This document shows positions 53,876 through 62,709 of a stretch of 64,000 nt of DNA, piece after piece. The stretch comes from CAIYRG01 sp965247505. GTDB lineage: Bacteria; Pseudomonadota; Alphaproteobacteria; Micropepsales; Micropepsaceae. The notes beneath the pieces are model-generated. The model worked only from the letters and a program-made list of their open reading frames with translations. It made no database searches and had not been told where the DNA came from. Numbering within the stretch: position 1 is the first letter of the stretch; the number at the start of each line of letters is the position of its first letter. The stretch is taken from assembly GCA_965247505.1 (NCBI GenBank), contig OZ252020.1:4402001-4466000 (forward strand). The letters run 5' to 3'. Made by a program: the position numbers and the translations under genes.

Positions 53876-54868
53876 CTAGAAGTGGTACGTGAGACTCAGG
53901 CCCACGCCCCAGAGCGTGCTCGCGTCGGTTAGGAGCTGCCCCGAGACGGGTTCGCTCCCATCGCGGCGCAGATTGGGGGCGTGACTGCGTAGCGGGTTCC
54001 AGACGATCGCCTCATCACTACTGAAGGCCTCGCCGTGTAGCCACCGGCCCTTGACGCCCACCGAAAGGCCCTCCTTGAGCGCGTAATGCACCCCAAACAG
54101 CACTTGCTCGCTGATCATCCTGTCGGACAGGACACCTTGGAAGCTGCTCGTCGTGGCCGCCAGGTTCCGGCGAATGTCGTCCACGTTGGGCAACCCCTCG
54201 CCGGTACCAATCGCGGTGGGATCGGCGTTCCTCGCCCACAGACTGCCGTAGGCCAGCGCGGTCGACCCGATCCCCACGCCCACGCCGACATAAGGCGTGA
54301 ACCGACTGCGGGTGCGGAGGTCCCAATACAGGTTCGCGAACAAGGTGTGCGAGGTCGCGCGACCGAGGTAGTCCGTTGCCGTCCGAAGTTCCTGATTTAG
54401 CTTGTCAGCAGTGACGCTGCCCGAGCCGGCGCCGAGGCCAGGCACGGCGACGGTCTGGTTGTAGGCGGTGGAACGGTATAAGTACTCCACCTCCGTCCGC
54501 ACGTGGTGCCACCGCGGGCCAGACGTGCCGGCCCCGAAGCGATACCCCAGCACCCAACTGGTTTGCAGACCCGTGGCCCGGGCGAACTGGTTGACCCAGT
54601 TATCGCTGCGATCCGGCCCCGTGCAGTTGTAATCTTCATACCCCGCCGTCTGCGTTACCGTCGCGTACTGCGGATTGATGAACTCGTCGCAGACGCTGGC
54701 CCGATCATTGGACAACCCGGTGATGCCCAAGGCCTGAACCATGCCCGTACCTAGTTCACCCCCGACGTACCAGCCCTGCCCTTGCGCAGAAATTGGCACA
54801 CCGCATAGCGCTGCGACGATGAGTCCCACGGTAAGAGTCTTGTTCACGATATTGCCTCTCCAGTTCAC
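53876..54868 (-). CDS. Outer-membrane beta-barrel protein
   Basis: A 330-residue protein with a signal peptide (VGLIVAALCGVPISAQGQ) and OMP-like start GWYVGGELGTGMVQ. Alternating strands such as RSRFTPYVGVGVGIGSTALA lead to a C-terminal aromatic, GVGLSLTYHF, as required for barrel insertion. It has a surface-antigen-like plan; ligand and role are unknown. It is the first gene after the mobile junction and has no partner gene nearby. Confidence 0.75.
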   Translation of the reverse strand: MNWRGNIVNKTLTVGLIVAALCGVPISAQGQGWYVGGELGTGMVQALGITGLSNDRASVCDEFINPQYATVTQTAGYEDYNCTGPDRSDNWVNQFARATGLQTSWVLGYRFGAGTSGPRWHHVRTEVEYLYRSTAYNQTVAVPGLGAGSGSVTADKLNQELRTATDYLGRATSHTLFANLYWDLRTRSRFTPYVGVGVGIGSTALAYGSLWARNADPTAIGTGEGLPNVDDIRRNLAATTSSFQGVLSDRMISEQVLFGVHYALKEGLSVGVKGRWLHGEAFSSDEAIVWNPLRSHAPNLRRDGSEPVSGQLLTDASTLWGVGLSLTYHF

Positions 54869-55344
54869 CGCGACGTGTGAGTGCTATTTCCGGTGCGCAG
54901 CGAGAGCCGCCGTATCAATGCCGCGTTCGGCCAGCACAAGGCGCGAGGAGGGGGCACACTACCGACTTTGTCAAGTTAACCGGATTCACTCCTAAATCTC
55001 GGTAAATTGTCGATGGCTGACCGCGAGGGTGAAGTGCTTGAGGTTTTTGCAACGAAACGGCGGGATCGCAGGGCCGCACTCAGGTTACCGGCACAACATC
55101 CGCTACTTTCGCTGTTGGCCCCGCGAACCAAGGCCCGCACGCACGACACCGCGTTCACCCTGCTGGGGCAGGAAAGCCTTGGCAAGCCACGGCGTCAAAG
55201 CTGGGCGCCCTCGATCAGGAAAAGCTTCGGGGTCGACCCCCTGTTGGATGAGCAGGGTGACAGGATGCACTGGGTCGGTCGACTGCCGGCCACACGTCAC
55301 TGAATGACACTGGGAACGCGGAGGGTGTCCGTCGTCAGATGATT
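54869..55344. other. Stretch without a recognisable gene
   Basis: Between the outer-membrane protein and IS3 lies the partial repeat B (54966-55019) and about 320 bases with open frames on both strands but no family similarity I can see. The promoter of the outer-membrane gene is probably near 54870-54960. Confidence 0.5.
54966..55019. repeat. Palindrome-ended repeat, copy B (left half)
   Basis: CTTTGTCAAGTTAACCGGAT and the following bases match copy A up to CGATGGCTG, then diverge. The right half and its inverted end are absent. Confidence 0.8.
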
Positions 55345-55399
55345 TGAGACAGGGTTGGGCCTAAAATAACGGAGGTTCTGGCTCACCTGGTTAATAATT

Positions 55400-56380
55400 T
55401 TAGGCAGCGGCGTCGCGATGTTGCAAGCGCCGGTGCTCGATGGTCTTTCGTTTGATCCTTTCCCTTTCCAGTAGGATGGTTTGGCCGCGCCCGAAGTAGA
55501 CATCGGCGGGCGTGAGGTTATTCAGGCTCTCGTGGTAGCGTCGGTGGTTGTAGTGCTCGACGAAGGCGCCGAGCTGGGCTTCGAGATCACCGGGCAGATA
55601 ATAGTTCTCCAGCAGGATCCGGTTCTTGAGGGTCTGGTGCCAGCGCTCGATCTTGCCCTGGGTCTGGGGATGATAAGGTGCGCCACGGACATGCTCCATG
55701 CTCTGATCATCGAGCCATTCGGCCAAGTCGCCGGAGACATAGCTGGATCCGTTGTCGGACAACAGCCTTGGCTTATGGACGACCTTCGCCTGATCGCAGC
55801 CTGATGCCTTGAGCGCCAGTTCCAGCGTGTCGGTGACGTCTTCGGTCCGCATCGTCGTGCAGAGTTTCCAGGCGATGATATAGCGCGAGAAGTCGTCGAG
55901 GATGGTCGAGAGATAGAACCAGCCCCAACCGATGACCTTGAGGTAGGTGAAGTCTGTCTGCCACAGCTGATTGGGCCTGACGGTCTTGTCCTTGAACTCG
56001 TCTGCGGCCTTGATCACAACGAAGGCTGGACTGGTGATCAGGTCGTGTGCCTTGAGCAGCCGGTAGACCGAAGCTTCTGAGACAAAATAGCCTTCGGTGT
56101 CGATAAAGCGCGTCGCCAGCTCACGTGGCGACAGTTCAGGCGCGTTCAGGGCCAGTCGTAAGACCCGCCCCCGAACATCATCCGGGATACGGTTCCAGAC
56201 CTGCTTCGGCCTGGGTGGTCTGTCTTTCAGCGCCTCGTACCCGCCGCTCTGGTAGCGGTCGTACCATCGGTAAAATCTCGCGGGCAGGATACCGAGCTTG
56301 TCCAGCGTTCGGCGTACCGGCAGACGGGATTGCTCGACCAGGCGGATGATTTCCAGTTTCGCGGCGGCCGGGTATCTCAT
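55400..56380 (-). CDS. IS3 transposase OrfB (DDE)
   Basis: 326 residues with an rve core: LWQTDFTYLKVIGWGWF (Asp), RLLSDNGSSYVSGDLAEWLD (Asp) and QGKIERWHQTLKNR (Glu). The N-terminal helix-turn-helix segment AAKLEIIRLVEQSRLPVRRT is present. Its ATG overlaps the orfA stop. Looks functional. Confidence 0.95.
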   Translation of the reverse strand: MRYPAAAKLEIIRLVEQSRLPVRRTLDKLGILPARFYRWYDRYQSGGYEALKDRPPRPKQVWNRIPDDVRGRVLRLALNAPELSPRELATRFIDTEGYFVSEASVYRLLKAHDLITSPAFVVIKAADEFKDKTVRPNQLWQTDFTYLKVIGWGWFYLSTILDDFSRYIIAWKLCTTMRTEDVTDTLELALKASGCDQAKVVHKPRLLSDNGSSYVSGDLAEWLDDQSMEHVRGAPYHPQTQGKIERWHQTLKNRILLENYYLPGDLEAQLGAFVEHYNHRRYHESLNNLTPADVYFGRGQTILLERERIKRKTIEHRRLQHRDAAA

Positions 56381-56751
56381 TCCTCGTCTCCCCCATCCGC
56401 GATCATGCTTTTTTTAAGCAGCCGCAGTTCCAAGGCCTGCTCGGCGACGACTTCCTTCAGCTGCCGCGCCTCCCGGCGAAGGTCCGTGACCTCGCTGCTG
56501 GTTGCTGCACGCGCCGTATCGCCCGCCAGCCGGCGCTTGCCTGCCTCCAGGAACTCCTTCGACCAGCTGTAGTAGAGGCTCTCGGCGATACCCTCACGCC
56601 GGCACAACTCGGCAATGCTGAACTCACCGCGCAGACCATCCAACACGATGCGGATTTTCTCCTCAGAGGAATATTGCTTGCGGGTCACCCGGCGGATGTT
56701 CTTGACAAGCCGCTTAGACGACGGTGCTCGGGTTCCGGATTTCTGTCTCAT
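56377..56751 (-). CDS. IS3 transposase OrfA
   Basis: From the ATG at 56751 (MRQKSG, ribosome site AAGGAG) there are 124 residues. HTH_21-type KQYSSEEKIRIVLDGLRGEF, SIAELCRREGIAESLYYSWS and a leucine-rich coiled coil (KEVVAEQALELRLLKKSMIA) for dimerisation. The four-base overlap with orfB suggests coupled translation. Confidence 0.95.
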   Translation of the reverse strand: MRQKSGTRAPSSKRLVKNIRRVTRKQYSSEEKIRIVLDGLRGEFSIAELCRREGIAESLYYSWSKEFLEAGKRRLAGDTARAATSSEVTDLRREARQLKEVVAEQALELRLLKKSMIADGGDEE

Positions 56752-56795
56752 CTCCACTCCTTGGCGGTTGCGATGAGCCGGAAATCCTCCGTTAT

Positions 56796-58046
56796 TCAAT
56801 GCCCGCAATCTGTCTCATAGGCGCTGACGGGGGACAGCAGTGTGTCAGCCGATATCAGCCTATCGGCATTCTGAAACTTTTTAATTTCGCCGACATATTT
56901 CGAATCAACCTTTCCATTCCTACATAAATCCTCAGCGACTTTCAGCGCTCGCAGAGCCAATTTCTCGTTTTTTCCGACGCTGAGTCCAGACTGATTTATA
57001 TAGTTGTCGATGGACAACTCAAGAAGTACGCGGAACAAAGCCGATATCGCATTGGGATGGTGGGTCAGGGTCAAATGAAACTGCAGCTCATCCCATATTG
57101 CTCTGTGCCGTTGCAAGCGGCCAGGCCAGGCAATGCCAAAATCTGTTTTTGGAATTAGCGTTATACGCCGTGAGAGAGGCTTGGCCGGTTTCGGCCTCGG
57201 CGCCGGGAACGGTGGCGGCTTCCTCGTAGAACCCCTGGAGCTTGAACTCTTTAAGCGATCCGATTCGTCAGGTAGAACCCCTTGCGCTTGCAAACTGTCG
57301 AGATAGGCGATTTTCCCATCGACATCCCAAATATCGCCAAGGACGATTCGCTTGTGCGCAAGATCGTCTGCGATCCGTAGTAAAGCCTTTAACGTTACAG
57401 ATTTCTCGTGCGTTAGCTCGAATTTTCCTTTGTGTACGCTGATTCCAACTCGATTTCTAAACGCCTCTGAAGACAGCAGCCGGTTCATCGTAGAACGAGG
57501 GATTTTCCGCAGGTCGTGCAACAGATCGGCCTCGGTTAATTTCTTTTCAATTTCCTCCGCTACGTTGACAGATGTTCGCTTGCCGGTTCGGTTTACGAAA
57601 TTGACTTTCATGCGGTCGTCCCAAGTGCTTTGGCCGACGCCCGCTTGACTGCCTGTGTGCCGACGAAACAGAATTTCATCTACACGGTCCCTATCTGGCT
57701 CAACCTGACACTGAATATTTTGGATAGGCTTCGATATTCTTGATTGAAGGTCGGAAAAATACGCCTTCAGTTCTGCATTCGGTGCCTTTCGAGGATCTTG
57801 CAGGACCTTGAGACATGTAACGCGCCGATTTCCATCAAAGACGATAAACTCATCGCCGTCGGGGGACACCAATGGTGGTTCGTATATTCCGCCAGTTTCA
57901 ACAATGTCTTTGGCGAGGTTCTTCATATGTACCTCGCGATTATTGAAGAGCCATGCGATGGCGGCTGTCTCGTTCTCTAACTCGCCATGGCGATCATTTG
58001 CCCGGTTTACGCTCAGAGATGAAAGCGGCAATATCCGGTACTGCAT
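56796..58046 (-). CDS. ParB/Srx-like nucleotide-binding-fold protein, cut by IS3
   Basis: The ATG at 58046 has a good ribosome site (CAGAGGTG). The N-terminus is ParB-like: MKNLAKDIVETGGIYEPPLV then FIVFDGNRRVTCLKVLQDPR near residues 68-88, which resembles the ParB/Srx catalytic loop. Then come TWDDRMKVNFVNRTGKRTSV, a Pro-rich linker (TRKPPPFPAPRPKPAKPLSR) and a helical C-terminal domain. IS3 begins at 56817, so the last residues (YETDCGH) are IS-derived and the natural end is lost. Such proteins occur outside plasmid partition, including in islands. It probably once formed an operon with the HEPN and TauD genes upstream. Confidence 0.65.
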   Translation of the reverse strand: MQYRILPLSSLSVNRANDRHGELENETAAIAWLFNNREVHMKNLAKDIVETGGIYEPPLVSPDGDEFIVFDGNRRVTCLKVLQDPRKAPNAELKAYFSDLQSRISKPIQNIQCQVEPDRDRVDEILFRRHTGSQAGVGQSTWDDRMKVNFVNRTGKRTSVNVAEEIEKKLTEADLLHDLRKIPRSTMNRLLSSEAFRNRVGISVHKGKFELTHEKSVTLKALLRIADDLAHKRIVLGDIWDVDGKIAYLDSLQAQGVLPDESDRLKSSSSRGSTRKPPPFPAPRPKPAKPLSRRITLIPKTDFGIAWPGRLQRHRAIWDELQFHLTLTHHPNAISALFRVLLELSIDNYINQSGLSVGKNEKLALRALKVAEDLCRNGKVDSKYVGEIKKFQNADRLISADTLLSPVSAYETDCGH

Positions 58047-58209
58047 AGACGGCACCTCTGTTGGTGGTGCGGCTGCGAATTGTTTTCGAATACATTGCAA
58101 ATACGCCCCACAATTTGGGACGAGTATTATGAAATACCACTGATTCGGCTTTAATTAGAAAACGGCAAAGTAAAACAATATACCAACAATTGTCTGAGGT
58201 CAGCGTTTA

Positions 58210-58520
58210 TGGGACAGCTTGAAAGGTTTTTCTAAGGGAGGATTTCTGGATCATCGTCGAGACGGAGGGAAACGAAGATGAACCAGAAATCCATGGATTC
58301 GAGAGAGTGCGCCGAACATAGGGTGCGGGATATTCGGCGTAAGACGCGCAAGCAGTATTCGGCTGAGGAGAGCATCCGGATCGTAGTTGCGGGCCTGCGT
58401 GGTGAGGACAGCATTTCCGAGCTGTACCGCCGGGAGGGGATCGCCGTGAGTCTGTACTACAGCTGGTCGAAGGAGTTCCTGCAAGCTGGAAAGAAGCGGC
58501 TTTCAGGCGATGCAACTCGG
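58210..58520 (+). pseudogene. IS3 orfA remnant
   Basis: On the plus strand an ORF from 58278 reads KQYSAEESIRIVVAGLRGED, SISELYRREGIAVSLYYSWS and KEFLQAGKKRLSGDAT, an OrfA of a relative of the downstream IS3. After codon 80 the text leaves the family. No orfB follows. The remnant separates the HEPN gene from the ParB-like gene. Confidence 0.85.
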
Positions 58521-58581
58521 AAAGCTTGGCCCGAACAACTGGATCATCTACGTCGGCTGCATCATTCGTTTCTCAACCAAC

Positions 58582-59538
58582 CTATTCGTTGAAGTCCGGT
58601 TCGAATTCCGGCATCTCATTTCGGGCCTCCTCAAGATCTTCTTCCGTATAGAGTTCAAAAAATTCCGCAGCCGTGTAGGAATATGTCGCGCTGAAGGCGT
58701 TCCCCAATCCACCTGCTGTAAGCTTAGAAAGACCCGAGATGCGTAACCCACACGCTATGCACTCAAATGATGAGGGTAGCATTGTTTGTCGCTGCACTAC
58801 TTCGTCTCCATCCACGTTTGTGGCGACGGGGCCGCTAGGCGTACCTTGTACAAGTGCTTGAGAGTTACAGGCTGGGCATTTGACACGGTGACCTGCTTGC
58901 CGTTTCGCCCACGTTGCAGACTGGCTGGACGCTTCTTCTTGTTCACTGTCATTCTTGTCGGACCACACTTTCTTGTAAGCCTTTATATCTCCCTTCACAG
59001 AGGAGGCTGCAGCATCTTTGAACGCATCGATCAGATCCCGAGCTTCCGAGGGTTCTGAAACAAAATCCCCAAGTTCTCTATTCATCGAGTCCAGGAGCAC
59101 GTCGCACGCAAAATAGAACCTGGGTAACCACTCAGATGTTCCCAATTTCTCAAAAGCCAAATCACCAGAATGAAGCTCAGCGTTTCGCCGTTCTATGTGT
59201 TGATTGCAAAAACCTGCAATTTCATCATTGAAGGTTGGCACCAATTCTTTCAGACGAGACAGTATCTCTTTGGAACATACTGACCTGGGAATAAATCGCA
59301 TGGTAGTCTGATCTTTGCAAACTGCAAAAGCCACATTTCGCCAGTTCACGTTTTCTGCCAGTAGAACAGGAGAGATATGCGCAAGGGCCGCCCGAGCAAG
59401 CAACTCTAAGGTCAGCGCGGACCAAAGTCCGAACTGCCAATCGTCACCGGGATGCGTTTCCATCCGTTCAACATAGAGTTGCGCCTTGTGGAATAGTGAT
59501 TCCTCAGACCATGGATGTCCGGTCACAGAAGGATTCAT
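58582..59538 (-). CDS. HEPN-domain RNase-like protein with zinc ribbon
   Basis: A 318-residue protein. Residues 1-170 are helical and hold RNAELH at 118-123, the HEPN catalytic pattern R-N-x3-H, in CNQHIERRNAELHSGDLAFE. Residues 221-263 form a zinc ribbon with two CxxC pairs (VKCPACNSQ, FECIACGLR). The tail is acidic. HEPN RNases act in toxin-antitoxin, CRISPR and abortive-infection systems. The ATG overlaps the TauD stop as ATGA, so the two are coupled. The family is not named, and RNase activity is inferred only from the motif. Confidence 0.75.
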   Translation of the reverse strand: MNPSVTGHPWSEESLFHKAQLYVERMETHPGDDWQFGLWSALTLELLARAALAHISPVLLAENVNWRNVAFAVCKDQTTMRFIPRSVCSKEILSRLKELVPTFNDEIAGFCNQHIERRNAELHSGDLAFEKLGTSEWLPRFYFACDVLLDSMNRELGDFVSEPSEARDLIDAFKDAAASSVKGDIKAYKKVWSDKNDSEQEEASSQSATWAKRQAGHRVKCPACNSQALVQGTPSGPVATNVDGDEVVQRQTMLPSSFECIACGLRISGLSKLTAGGLGNAFSATYSYTAAEFFELYTEEDLEEARNEMPEFEPDFNE

Positions 59539-60224
59539 ATGTGGATCTCCGAGAGATAGACGCGTTCTAGCCTTCGATCGATGCTATGCAACGGAACCTT
59601 GCTTCGCCCATGAAGGACACGCCAGTTATCTACAATCAGCGTGTCTCCGCTTTCGGCTAACGTCAACGACTCCGCTATGTGCCGTGCCTGAGTGCGCATT
59701 AGTTGGGCTACTTTGTGGGCTGCTTCGTTCATTGGCACCAAAAATAGGGAATCCCATCTGAATGCGTACGTTCTGTTTGCGTAAAAGACGAGCGGTAGCA
59801 AACAGAGTGCGTCATTCTGTCCACGGCGCCTCGGCCGCGCAACGGCTCGACGTAGTGTTCTGTAACCCAATAAAGATACTAACGTGGAGCTAGCCAATAG
59901 CCTGGTATCCACTACTCGAGACCCATGCTGGTAGCGCAAGACAAGATATCGAGGCGGCCGCAACCAATGCGCTAAATCTGTGTGAAGAGGAAATTCATTA
60001 AGGCCAAAAACCCCGCTGTATCGATAAGGAGAGGACGCAGCTTTAGTTCTAGGCTCAAGCGTCTGAACAGAGCCAATAGTCTTCTGTGGGAGTAAGGCGC
60101 GGGTATCCACTACATTTCCGATCGATTGTCCGATGGCAATAGTTGTTTCTTGACGCCGCCATTCTCGAAGTAAAACATAACCGCTTTCATGTAAGCGAGA
60201 AAAAATGTCTTTCCCGAGAGTCAT
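59535..60224 (-). CDS. TauD/TfdA-like Fe(II)/2-oxoglutarate dioxygenase
   Basis: I use the ATG at 60224 (229 residues); the frame is open to 60338, but that part lacks similarity. The iron site is FPLHTDLAHW (His81, Asp83) and DNWRVLHGRSKVP (His205), with RRLERVYL giving the 2-oxoglutarate Arg. The start GYVLLREW and the YSGVFGLNEFPLHTD context resemble TauD-like clavaminate-synthase relatives. The substrate is unknown. Coupling to a HEPN protein is unusual and points away from sulfonate use. Confidence 0.75.
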   Translation of the reverse strand: MTLGKDIFSRLHESGYVLLREWRRQETTIAIGQSIGNVVDTRALLPQKTIGSVQTLEPRTKAASSPYRYSGVFGLNEFPLHTDLAHWLRPPRYLVLRYQHGSRVVDTRLLASSTLVSLLGYRTLRRAVARPRRRGQNDALCLLPLVFYANRTYAFRWDSLFLVPMNEAAHKVAQLMRTQARHIAESLTLAESGDTLIVDNWRVLHGRSKVPLHSIDRRLERVYLSEIHI

Positions 60225-60874
60225 AGGTGATCTACTCTTTCGAGTGGACTTCAAATTCAGATCAGGCAAATATGGCCATCCTCTCTTCCAGAGAAACGTT
60301 GGCCAAGTATGGCAGACAATATCCGAACAACGATACACCTACCTATTTCCTTAAACCAGAAACCAAACTTTCTTTTACAATTATTGTATTCAAAAATCCT
60401 CTCGCTTCGGTAATATTTTCGCCCGCCATAAACTCGATAAGTACCTTTCCTTCACGATCCCATGCTCTGTGGGCGAGCGCTATGGCCCGTGTTGACCTTG
60501 ATCGTGGTCTTGTGCAAGTGCGTGATCGGAAAGCAGTGGCGGCAGCGCTAGCACTCTTTAGTCGCTGGTTTTCCCTCAACCATCGTTCTCTCACAACAAC
60601 TCGCCATTCGGCCGCTAGAGCTGGCGCCGCCCTATCGAGCGAGAAGCGTTGACGATTGCGGGAGGAATCGTGAGCTGGTGGGCGGGAGCTGTCGAAGGGT
60701 TGCCGCATGGATCAAGGCGAGAATGAACTTCCTTCCCACAGAGGAGGTATTCCAGGCAGAAGAATAGTGTCAACGGCGGCGAGATTCTGTACCGGCGCGG
60801 CGACGCAGGATCGTACCAGAGGCAAGCGGGGCCTACGCGGACGGGCGCCGAGATCACGATAGGCTTCGTTTGGG
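60225..60874. other. Stretch with no gene I can support
   Basis: Open frames cover both strands (for example 60343-60708 minus and 60227-60652 plus), but neither shows a family motif and they mask each other. Bases near 60225-60300 should hold the promoter of the TauD-HEPN genes. The right part, 60700-60870, may be an old transposon remnant. Confidence 0.4.
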
Positions 60875-61000
60875 CTTTGTCACGTTAACCGGGTTCACTC
60901 CAAATCTCGGTAAATTGTCGATGGCTGCTCTATGCAATGTCAATGGTTTAGCCTCATGGAGACATGCCAAAAACAGCTTACAATCACTTAACGTGACAAT
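60875..61000. repeat. Palindrome-ended repeat, copy C (126 bp)
   Basis: Starts CTTTGTCACGTTAACCGGGT and ends CACTTAACGTGACAAT; the arms TTGTCACGTTAA pair perfectly. The interior matches copies A and D, including GGTAAATTGTCGATGGCTG and GCTTACAATCACTTAACG. Confidence 0.85.
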
Positions 61001-61051
61001 ACCGCCATCGCTGCCACTTGAGTAGGACTTCTGGGCCAAATGCACGTAGCT

Positions 61052-61071
61052 ACCGTTCAACAACGTGACAA
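61052..61071 (-). repeat. Right long-range inverted repeat
   Basis: ACCGTTCAACAACGTGACAA, the complement (one mismatch) of 53826-53845. Together they bracket 7.25 kb. Confidence 0.6.
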
Positions 61072-61126
61072 TGCCCCCACGCGGCATCCGAGCGGCGTGA
61101 ATCGAATGACAACCAGCGCAATACGC

Positions 61127-62611
61127 CTAATGAGAAGCCTTGCTCAGACCCATGAGCGACCGCTCGCGGCCAACCGCGTTGCGCAGCGAGACCTCGTACC
61201 AATGACGTGCCATCCCGGCGTCACCGAGCTCGAGATGGGTGTCTGCCAGAAGCTCCGCCAGGGGTTGTACGGGCACGGCCGGCCCGTATTCGGCCGGCAA
61301 CTGACCCTCAAGCTCCGCCGCCTCACCGATCAGCGCCAGAGCCTCTTCGCCGCGACCGGCGGCCAGGGCCATCTGGCCCTCAAGCGCAAGCCGCAGGAGG
61401 CGCGGCGCCATGATCCGGCGGTCCGGGTTCGTGATGGCCTTACTGCCCCCCATGGCCGCAAGCGCGGCCTCAGCCCTGGACATGTCGCTACGGTTGAGCG
61501 CAACGACACCCTGGACGTAGTAGTCGGTGGCAATGGAGAACGCATCGAGCCCCGCGTGATCGATTTCCACGCCGGAATAGTGGTTGTCCCACTGCTGGGT
61601 GTCGATGATGTAGGAAGCTCTCGCGCCGACGAAGTTGCGCCTGGGCACCGGGCTCTCGTCACCGTATTGCTCGACCTGCTTCTCGATTAGCGCCAGTCGC
61701 GCCTGCGCCTCATCGTAGTTGCCCTGTTGGGAGAGGCTGTATATCAGCCACGTGAGGGCGTGATACGCCTGACCGCCGTAGAGGTCGTTGGGATCCGCCT
61801 GACGGGCCACCGCCTCTTCGAAGGAACGGCTATTGCGATCCGTGCCCTCCTCCCACATACCGAGCGCGAAGTAGATATGCGAGCCCATGTGCAGCGCGTG
61901 GACCGCAGAGGGCGCGACCTTGAAGTAGTCTCTCGCCGCGCGCAGACCCAGCGGTGCGTGAATGGGATCGTCGTAGCTGTGGATGCTGTAGTGCAGCGCG
62001 CCCGGATGAAGCGGATTCTTGTCAAGTATCTCTTCGGTAATGGCCGCGGCCTGCATGTACCGGGTGTAGTCACGGCCGCCGTAGGTGGTGAAGAGGATGG
62101 ACAACGCGTACAATGCGGCCGCATCCAGATCGTCCGGATATGTCTCGCTGAGCTCGCGCAGCGCCTCGGAGTAGTGGTTGTTGCGCTCCTCCTGCGTGCC
62201 CTCGTCGAACAGCACCTCGAGCGTTTGGAGATACTCCCGCTCGCGCTGCGTGCGGGCCTTGCTCGCACGTGCCTGCGGCGTGGCGCCCAGGCGGGCCAGC
62301 ACCGCTCTGGATGCCTCGGTGTCATAGCGGCCCCAGAATGAGTGCTCGTAGCTCAGCGCCTCGCCCCAGTACGCCATCGTGAAATCGGGATCAATCGCCA
62401 GCGCTTCCTGGAAAGAGGCCCGCGCGTCGGCGTACTCGAAGTTGTGCAGCTGCAGCAAGCCCCTCAGAAAGACCTGGTGGGCCTCCGGCGAGCCCGAGGC
62501 CTCGAACTCCGTGTAACCGTAGTCTGCTTGGGCTTGCGCCCGGCCGAGGAGCGCGAGGCTGAACAGGAACGCCACAGCGACGGCTCTGAAACCACGAGTC
62601 TGAATCATCAA
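61127..62611 (-). CDS. Exported TPR-like protein
   Basis: 494 residues with a signal peptide (AVAFLFSLALLGRAQAQ). TPR-like helices begin at AHQVFLRGLLQLHNFEYADA and RASFQEALAIDPDFTMAYWG; further ones include PGALHYSIHSYDDPIHAPLG and HALHMGSHIYFALGMWEEGT. The His-rich middle (HYSIHSYD, HALHMGSHIY) recurs in related periplasmic TPR proteins of unknown function. Codon use is GC-rich compared with the TauD-HEPN genes. Independent unit; no operon partner. Confidence 0.75.
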   Translation of the reverse strand: MMIQTRGFRAVAVAFLFSLALLGRAQAQADYGYTEFEASGSPEAHQVFLRGLLQLHNFEYADARASFQEALAIDPDFTMAYWGEALSYEHSFWGRYDTEASRAVLARLGATPQARASKARTQREREYLQTLEVLFDEGTQEERNNHYSEALRELSETYPDDLDAAALYALSILFTTYGGRDYTRYMQAAAITEEILDKNPLHPGALHYSIHSYDDPIHAPLGLRAARDYFKVAPSAVHALHMGSHIYFALGMWEEGTDRNSRSFEEAVARQADPNDLYGGQAYHALTWLIYSLSQQGNYDEAQARLALIEKQVEQYGDESPVPRRNFVGARASYIIDTQQWDNHYSGVEIDHAGLDAFSIATDYYVQGVVALNRSDMSRAEAALAAMGGSKAITNPDRRIMAPRLLRLALEGQMALAAGRGEEALALIGEAAELEGQLPAEYGPAVPVQPLAELLADTHLELGDAGMARHWYEVSLRNAVGRERSLMGLSKASH

Positions 62612-62709
62612 ATTCTCCTACGAGTCTCTCAGGTTACATCTTATTGTTCTTATCATGACGGAATAGAAAAAAATTAGCATGGATTGTGTCCCGAAAAGTG
62701 GCGTACTGG

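Larger units (their letters stand above)
55345..56817 (-). mobile_element. IS3-family insertion sequence (1.47 kb)
   Basis: Inverted ends TGAGACAGGGTTGGG at left and TGAGACAGATTGCGG read inwards at right; both then share AATAACGGAGG. Two frames, orfA and orfB, overlap as ATGA. It cuts the ParB-like gene at its right edge. Three-base target duplication could not be confirmed. Confidence 0.9.

Noticed and set aside
55007..55303. 98-codon plus-strand frame after repeat B
   Set aside because: It starts inside the repeat, matches nothing I know and has open frames on both strands of GC-rich DNA.
56796..56817. Final residues YETDCGH of the ParB-like protein as natural C-terminus
   Set aside because: They are encoded by the IS3 terminal repeat.
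60343..60708. 121-codon minus-strand frame just upstream of the TauD gene
   Set aside because: No family motif, a low-complexity Arg/Ser start, and a competing frame on the plus strand; I could not show that it is a gene.
60854..61087. 77-codon minus-strand frame across repeat C
   Set aside because: It is just the repeat read as protein; the same text recurs in the other copies, with stops.
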